From a virus: 45,460 nt of DNA. A program made the position numbers and the translations under genes. How positions within the stretch are numbered: the stretch's first letter is position 1; each line of letters starts with the position of its first letter. The DNA lies in the IMG/VR virus record IMGVR_UViG_3300027969_000159, positions 1 through 45,460 of that record; one strand, written 5' to 3'. The notes beneath the pieces are model-generated. The model searched no databases. It was not told the origin of the DNA and saw nothing but the letters and a program-made list of their open reading frames with translations. This document shows positions 42,920-45,460 of the stretch, one piece after another.

Positions 42920-43688
42920 CGTCGGCTTCCTTTTCTTTGCCCGCGGACTCTTCCTCATCTACCAAGCCCGCTTCCTCCTCCAAACTAGCCTCGCCCGCTA
43001 GCTCCAGCCCTTCCGCTTCGCCCGCTGAGGCATCTACTCCAATAGTCCGGGTAGGGGTTAACCCTAACTCCTCGTCGATGTCCATGCCCAGCGGAGTTAC
43101 GTCGACCGCGTGCAGGCGCATCATCTTTCTGATCTTGTCCTTGATGGCCTCGTCGATGTCGGCAACATTGTTGTAGGTCACGGTTATCTCGGTCTTGTCC
43201 GAGAACAGTCCGACGTCGGAAATCTTGCCCAGCATCTCCGTCGCCTTGATTTCTATGCGGGGGTCGCCGCATCCGGCCAAATCCAACAACTTGTTGGTCA
43301 CTACTTGGCGTAGTTCCGCTGCGTCTGCAACGAACGGATTGTTGTACTCCCGGAGCATGGTGCCAATCCGCTCGGCCACGGATGGGCGCTGGAGGGCGAT
43401 CGGGTTCTTCTCAATCTTTGGTTTGGGTGGACGCCCGGGGCCCCGTTTGGGTTTGTCGGGGGCCATCGCTTCTTCGTACTGCTGCTCCGCTAGTTTGGCG
43501 AAGTCTGCAAACACGGCGTCTGCTTCAGCTTGGGTGTCGGGGTCTTCTTCAAACACCGCGCCCATTCCTTTGAGGACGGCGGCGGTATTGGACGCAATCT
43601 GCATGTTCTCACGCAGAGTGGGCGCTTCTTCGTCTTCCATACTTGTCGGGTACGGAACGGTTTGTTCAGGTGTTATATGCAACATCAT
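42906..43688 (-). CDS. Probable terminase small subunit
   Basis: Up to 260 residues, first gene of the late operon. The N-terminal part is acidic (DPDTQAEADAVFADFAKLAE), then an AT-hook-like KPKRGPGRPPKPK, then helices that resemble TerS: VAERIGTMLREYNNPFVADA, QVVTNKLLDLAGCGDPRIEI, KATEMLGKISDVGLFSDKTE and a following ITVTYNNV strand. An acidic tail ends it. The frame is open to 44036, but that extension lies over the promoter and tandem repeats, so I start at the paired ATGs 43688/43685; 43640 is another option. No good SD is seen. It should recognise phage DNA for packaging. Confidence 0.7.
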   Translation of the reverse strand: MMLHITPEQTVPYPTSMEDEEAPTLRENMQIASNTAAVLKGMGAVFEEDPDTQAEADAVFADFAKLAEQQYEEAMAPDKPKRGPGRPPKPKIEKNPIALQRPSVAERIGTMLREYNNPFVADAAELRQVVTNKLLDLAGCGDPRIEIKATEMLGKISDVGLFSDKTEITVTYNNVADIDEAIKDKIRKMMRLHAVDVTPLGMDIDEELGLTPTRTIGVDASAGEAEGLELAGEASLEEEAGLVDEEESAGKEKEADDAES

Positions 43689-43724
43689 GGAGGAAAGGGG
43701 TGCACTCCAGAAAAATATATGGGC

Positions 43725-43752
43725 AGTATACACATATAGAACCCCATAGCAA
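43725..43752 (-). promoter_or_regulatory. Sigma70-like promoter for the late operon
   Basis: On the - strand TTGCTA (43752-43747) and TATACT (43730-43725), 16 nt apart. These match 4 of 6 and 5 of 6. Transcription would begin about 30 nt before the likely TerS start at 43688. This placement is the main reason the upstream ORF extension was not accepted. Confidence 0.6.
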
Positions 43753-43875
43753 AGGGGGGCCCAATTTTTTAGAAGGGGGGTGGGGTCTGCCGGGGTACCT
43801 TTTTTGATGCCGGGGGGTGTTTTTAAATTTTGCTCTTCGGGTGCGCGAAACACTGTGTACGTCCTGGGACCCTTT

Positions 43876-44012
43876 CCGGAGCGAGATTTTGGGGGGTGGG
43901 GGTACGGTACCGGAGCGGGTTGACGGCGATTTTTTGTGAACGTCACCGGCGCGGGTTGAAAGCGATTTTTTTTTGGCAGCGTCACCGGAGCGGGTTGAAA
44001 GCGATTTTTTTC
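43876..44012 (-). repeat. Four tandem repeats in the control region
   Basis: Units start at 43876 (degenerate), 43910, 43946 and 43985, with spacings of 34, 36 and 39 bp. Core on the + strand: CCGGAGCGGGTTGAAAGCGA followed by a T tract of 6-9. The rest of the region 43689-44210 has the two promoters, leader hairpins and several G runs, and no convincing gene. Repeats beside the terminase genes could be a packaging or replication site, or operators. Confidence 0.75.
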
Positions 44013-44099
44013 TAGAGCATAGGTCAACGCGGGCATGGCTCAGCATGGCTCCGACCATCGTTGTCTGGATGTGGAGAATCACCCCGAATCCTATGGGTT

Positions 44100-44108
44100 T
44101 GATATAGT
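44100..44108 (+). promoter_or_regulatory. Extended -10 promoter for the rightward early genes
   Basis: TG-A-TATAGT (44100-44108) fits an extended -10 element (TGnTATAAT, 5 of 6 in the hexamer). No -35 is apparent at the usual distance, which is normal for this type. It lies about 100 nt before the 225-residue gene. Confidence 0.5.
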
Positions 44109-44141
44109 AACTACATGGGCAGCGAGATTGGCTGACCATTG

Positions 44142-44186
44142 GGAATAGTCGACACGTTGTCGATTGTTCCTAGAGCGATATTGCTC
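44142..44186 (+). promoter_or_regulatory. Two leader hairpins upstream of the early gene
   Basis: A 12-bp RNA stem, 44142-44153 (GGAATAGTCGAC) with 44159-44170 (GTCGATTGTTCC), including two G-U pairs and a 5-nt loop. It is followed by a small stem GAGC/GCTC (44173-44176 with 44183-44186). Both precede the SD at 44199-44202. They may protect the transcript or bind a regulator. Confidence 0.55.
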
Positions 44187-44210
44187 GGCTCTTACATTGG
44201 AGATTAAATC

Positions 44211-44888
44211 ATGGCGAAAGCTACTGCTACTGCTCAGGCCCTGCCAGAGCAAACCCTCGTTGCATCCGCTGTCGCGGTTGTCGTGCCTATGATTGGCGAT
44301 CGCCCTGCTGCTGAGTTGCAGGATACGATCTTCGCTATCGGCGAAGAAACCTTCGATGCCGAAGCGCAGATGGCGCGCGGCAAAGCGGCGTTGGACGTGT
44401 TGGACGCCAACCTGCACGACATTGTGCGCGGTCTGGTCTATTCGGAGTTCCTGATTGTGCGTGATTTCTTTAAGTCGGGCATTGTCGACAAGGGGCGCAC
44501 CGAGGACGCGGCGCAGAAAGTCTGGGAGCGCAGCATCAACCGCGTGGTGTCCACCTTTGATTTCGTCAAGCCGAAGTCAGAGGCCAAAGATGCTGTTCGC
44601 AAAGCTGAGGCGAAAGCCAAAGCTGTCGCGGCCATGGCCGCGTTCTCGGACGGCGAGCTCGAAGATCAGAAAGCCGACCTGTTGGCCAAGGGCGACAAAA
44701 AGTCCGTGGCTCAGGCTCAGAAAGTCATTTCTGAAATCGAGCGGCGCAATGCTACAGAGTTGGACGCGGCAAAAGCTGCCCGCAAAGCTGTGGTCGACAA
44801 GCTGTCGGCGCGTATCAAAGAGTTGGCGAAAGCTGGCACCGAGGACGCGGACGCGCTGCTAATCAGCGCATTGATGATTCTCGGCTAA
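44211..44888 (+). CDS. Early-type protein of unknown function
   Basis: A 225-residue protein with GGAG 8 nt before the ATG. It is largely helical: LPEQTLVASAVAVVVPMIGD, AQMARGKAALDVLDANLHDI, VRGLVYSEFLIVRDFFKSGI. A Lys/Ala-rich coiled coil follows (AVRKAEAKAKAVAAMAAFSD onward, about 125-215), ending in KAGTEDADALLISALMIL. No transmembrane or catalytic motif; the segment AQKVWERSINRVVSTFDFVK looks like a small folded part. Promoter-proximal position divergent from the terminase unit suggests an early host-takeover or DNA-binding role; this is inference. Confidence 0.65.
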   Translation: MAKATATAQALPEQTLVASAVAVVVPMIGDRPAAELQDTIFAIGEETFDAEAQMARGKAALDVLDANLHDIVRGLVYSEFLIVRDFFKSGIVDKGRTEDAAQKVWERSINRVVSTFDFVKPKSEAKDAVRKAEAKAKAVAAMAAFSDGELEDQKADLLAKGDKKSVAQAQKVISEIERRNATELDAAKAARKAVVDKLSARIKELAKAGTEDADALLISALMILG

Positions 44889-44899
44889 TGGGAGCGGGC

Positions 44900-45094
44900 A
44901 TGGCATACGATATTCATGCTGTGCCCGCCTACGGGCGGGACTATAAATCTGTGGCTGCGGTCAAAGCTGACTGGGCGGCGGGCAAAGACTTTCAATGCTC
45001 TCTGACTGGTCGTTATCTGAGTGTGCGCGATACCCCAGACGTTCAAGTCTGGGTTCGCTACGCTAATTTGCGCAAGATTGTGCGCGTTCATTAA
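44900..45094 (+). CDS. Small early protein ('YGRDYKS' type)
   Basis: About 64 residues from ATG 44900, which has GGGAG 5 nt upstream; an ATG at 44888 overlapping the previous stop is less likely. Contains MAYDIHAVPAYGRDYKSVAA, KADWAAGKDFQCSLTGRYLS and a final VRYANLRKIVRVH. I recall this short fold (GRDYKS...DW..GKDF) in many phages, without a known function. A strong terminator follows directly on the stop codon. Confidence 0.7.
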   Translation: MAYDIHAVPAYGRDYKSVAAVKADWAAGKDFQCSLTGRYLSVRDTPDVQVWVRYANLRKIVRVH

Positions 45095-45099
45095 CCTCG

Positions 45100-45124
45100 G
45101 GGGCCTTCGGGCCCCTTTTCTTTT
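45100..45124 (+). terminator. Rho-independent terminator 1 of the early region
   Basis: A GGGGCC/GGCCCC stem (45100-45105 with 45110-45115) with UUCG loop and a T-rich tail (45116-45124, interrupted by one C). It begins just after the stop of the 64-residue gene. The stop-to-stem sequence is the same 24 nt as at 45365-45388. Confidence 0.85.
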
Positions 45125-45145
45125 CTCTGTTATAGGATGTTTATC

Positions 45146-45367
45146 ATGATCGATATTTGGGGTACCTTGGTTTGTTTTACTTATGTGGATTGTGTGGTGG
45201 CGCGTGACGAAGTGCTGCACAAACCTGTGACACTCGGCAAAATCCATTGCCGCTACTCGGAGCGCGAGTTGACGCTGCTGAGTTTTCGTGACCTCAACAG
45301 TCATATCCAGCGCGACCATATCATGGGGCGCTGGGAGATGCGCGAGTCGGTTCATCCGCGTGACTAA
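45146..45367 (+). CDS. Small protein of unknown function, early region
   Basis: About 73 residues from ATG 45146, with AGGA 8 nt upstream; an ATG at 45137 is the alternative but overlaps that SD. MIDIWGTLVCFTYVDCVVAR opens the protein; then CRYSERELTLLSFRDLNSHI and MGRWEMRESVHPRD. Two Cys in the first third and one at about position 35. No transmembrane helix is clear. It lies between two identical terminators, with no strong promoter of its own seen (TGTTATAGG at 45129-45137 is a weak candidate), so it may depend on read-through. Unknown function. Confidence 0.6.
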   Translation: MIDIWGTLVCFTYVDCVVARDEVLHKPVTLGKIHCRYSERELTLLSFRDLNSHIQRDHIMGRWEMRESVHPRD

Positions 45368-45372
45368 CCTCG

Positions 45373-45396
45373 GGGGCCTTCGGGCCCCATTTTTTT
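45373..45396 (+). terminator. Rho-independent terminator 2 of the early region
   Basis: The stem GGGGCC/GGCCCC (45373-45378 with 45383-45388) with UUCG loop is followed by A and seven T (45390-45396). It is identical to terminator 1 in stop codon, spacer and stem. Confidence 0.9.
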
Positions 45397-45440
45397 CGCC
45401 CGCGCCGCCCGCTGAGTTCGCTCGGCTGGCGGCGCGGGCG
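45397..45440. other. Very stable 44-nt GC-rich hairpin near the window end
   Basis: Outer arms CGCCCGCGCCGCC (45397-45409) and GGCGGCGCGGGCG (45428-45440) are perfect 13-bp complements. The centre continues as GCTGAG/CTCGGC (45411-45416 with 45421-45426, one G-U pair) around a UUCG loop, with one mismatched pair between. No U tract follows on either strand, so it is not a standard terminator. It lies directly after terminator 2 and five bases before an ATG at 45446. Confidence 0.8.
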
Positions 45441-45460
45441 GCGCTATGCCAGTTCTTCGG

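Noticed and set aside
43775-43902. G-quadruplex in the control region
   Set aside because: G runs are long but the loop lengths (1, 6, 16 in the best set) are poor for a stable quadruplex; noted only as G-rich.
43876-44012. CRISPR-like array
   Set aside because: Only four degenerate units, almost no spacer between them, no palindromic repeat and no cas genes.
43689-44036. N-terminal extension of the terminase small subunit through the tandem repeats (repeating NRFQPAPVT-type peptide)
   Set aside because: It overlies a good promoter and leader, the start has no SD, and the encoded sequence outside the repeats is not protein-like.
44885-45355. 156-residue ORF on the - strand at the right end
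   Set aside because: Covers two + strand genes with good SDs and a terminator between them; the product resembles nothing.
1-45460. Lysogeny, tRNA or insertion-sequence genes
   Set aside because: Looked for integrase, repressor, transposase and cloverleaf-like sequence; none could be supported.

Overview
The window looks like most or all of the genome of a tailed dsDNA bacteriophage (Caudoviricetes) of podovirus type. It carries a large terminase, a portal with a long C-terminal helical barrel, a Mu gpT-like major capsid protein, a tail-nozzle-like protein, very large virion or ejection-type proteins and a glycine-rich tail fibre. No tape-measure, tail-tube or sheath gene is visible. The composition of the virion module (many small Lys/Gly-rich proteins, a GroES-like protein beside the portal, a glycosyltransferase inside the head cluster) resembles uncultured aquatic phages as I remember them. 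The M15-type endolysin fits a Gram-negative host, but the host cannot be named from the sequence. No integrase, repressor, tRNA, CRISPR array or insertion sequence was found.

Layout. Right end (44.1-45.4 kb, + strand): three small early-type genes, the last two each followed by a strong UUCG-loop terminator, then a 44-nt GC-rich hairpin. Left end (1-3.07 kb, + strand): a primase-helicase and a small overlapping gene, ending at a terminator at 3.10-3.14 kb. If the two ends are joined, an ATG at 45446 runs in frame into the primase-helicase ORF, so the window may be a complete circular map. Between 43.7 and 3.1 kb essentially every gene is on the - strand, a late operon of about 40 kb. Its order is small and large terminase, portal, a small helical protein, GroES-like protein, scaffold, two capsid-associated proteins, major capsid, terminator plus new promoter, head proteins, glycosyltransferase, a run of small basic proteins, adaptor proteins, fibre-type proteins, the large tail fibre, lysis cassette, nozzle protein, virion proteins, and a 2,434-residue polyvalent protein. 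A control region of about 0.5 kb (43.69-44.21 kb) separates the divergent units. It holds a sigma70-like promoter for the terminase side, four tandem repeats, an extended -10 promoter and hairpins for the early side.

The most striking signal is in the lysis region (20.56-21.05 kb). A gene usually readable only as a 79-residue fragment is continuous with an upstream ORF if ribosomes shift -1 at an A_AAA_AAG heptamer. An SD-like element lies 13 nt upstream and a perfect 8-bp stem begins 8 nt downstream, the same three-part arrangement as the E. coli dnaX signal. The second notable pattern is a short motif, roughly [YFML]-[AS]-x-G-G-[KRSI]-[VILA], found once in each of seven otherwise different proteins of the virion module. 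Three of these also share a C-terminal basic tag.

How it works together: early genes and the primase-helicase start replication (no polymerase is visible, so the host's is presumably used). The late operon builds a scaffolded HK97-fold procapsid, possibly helped by the phage GroES-like protein. The terminase fills it, the adaptor, nozzle and fibre proteins complete the tail, and the holin and M15 peptidase release progeny.
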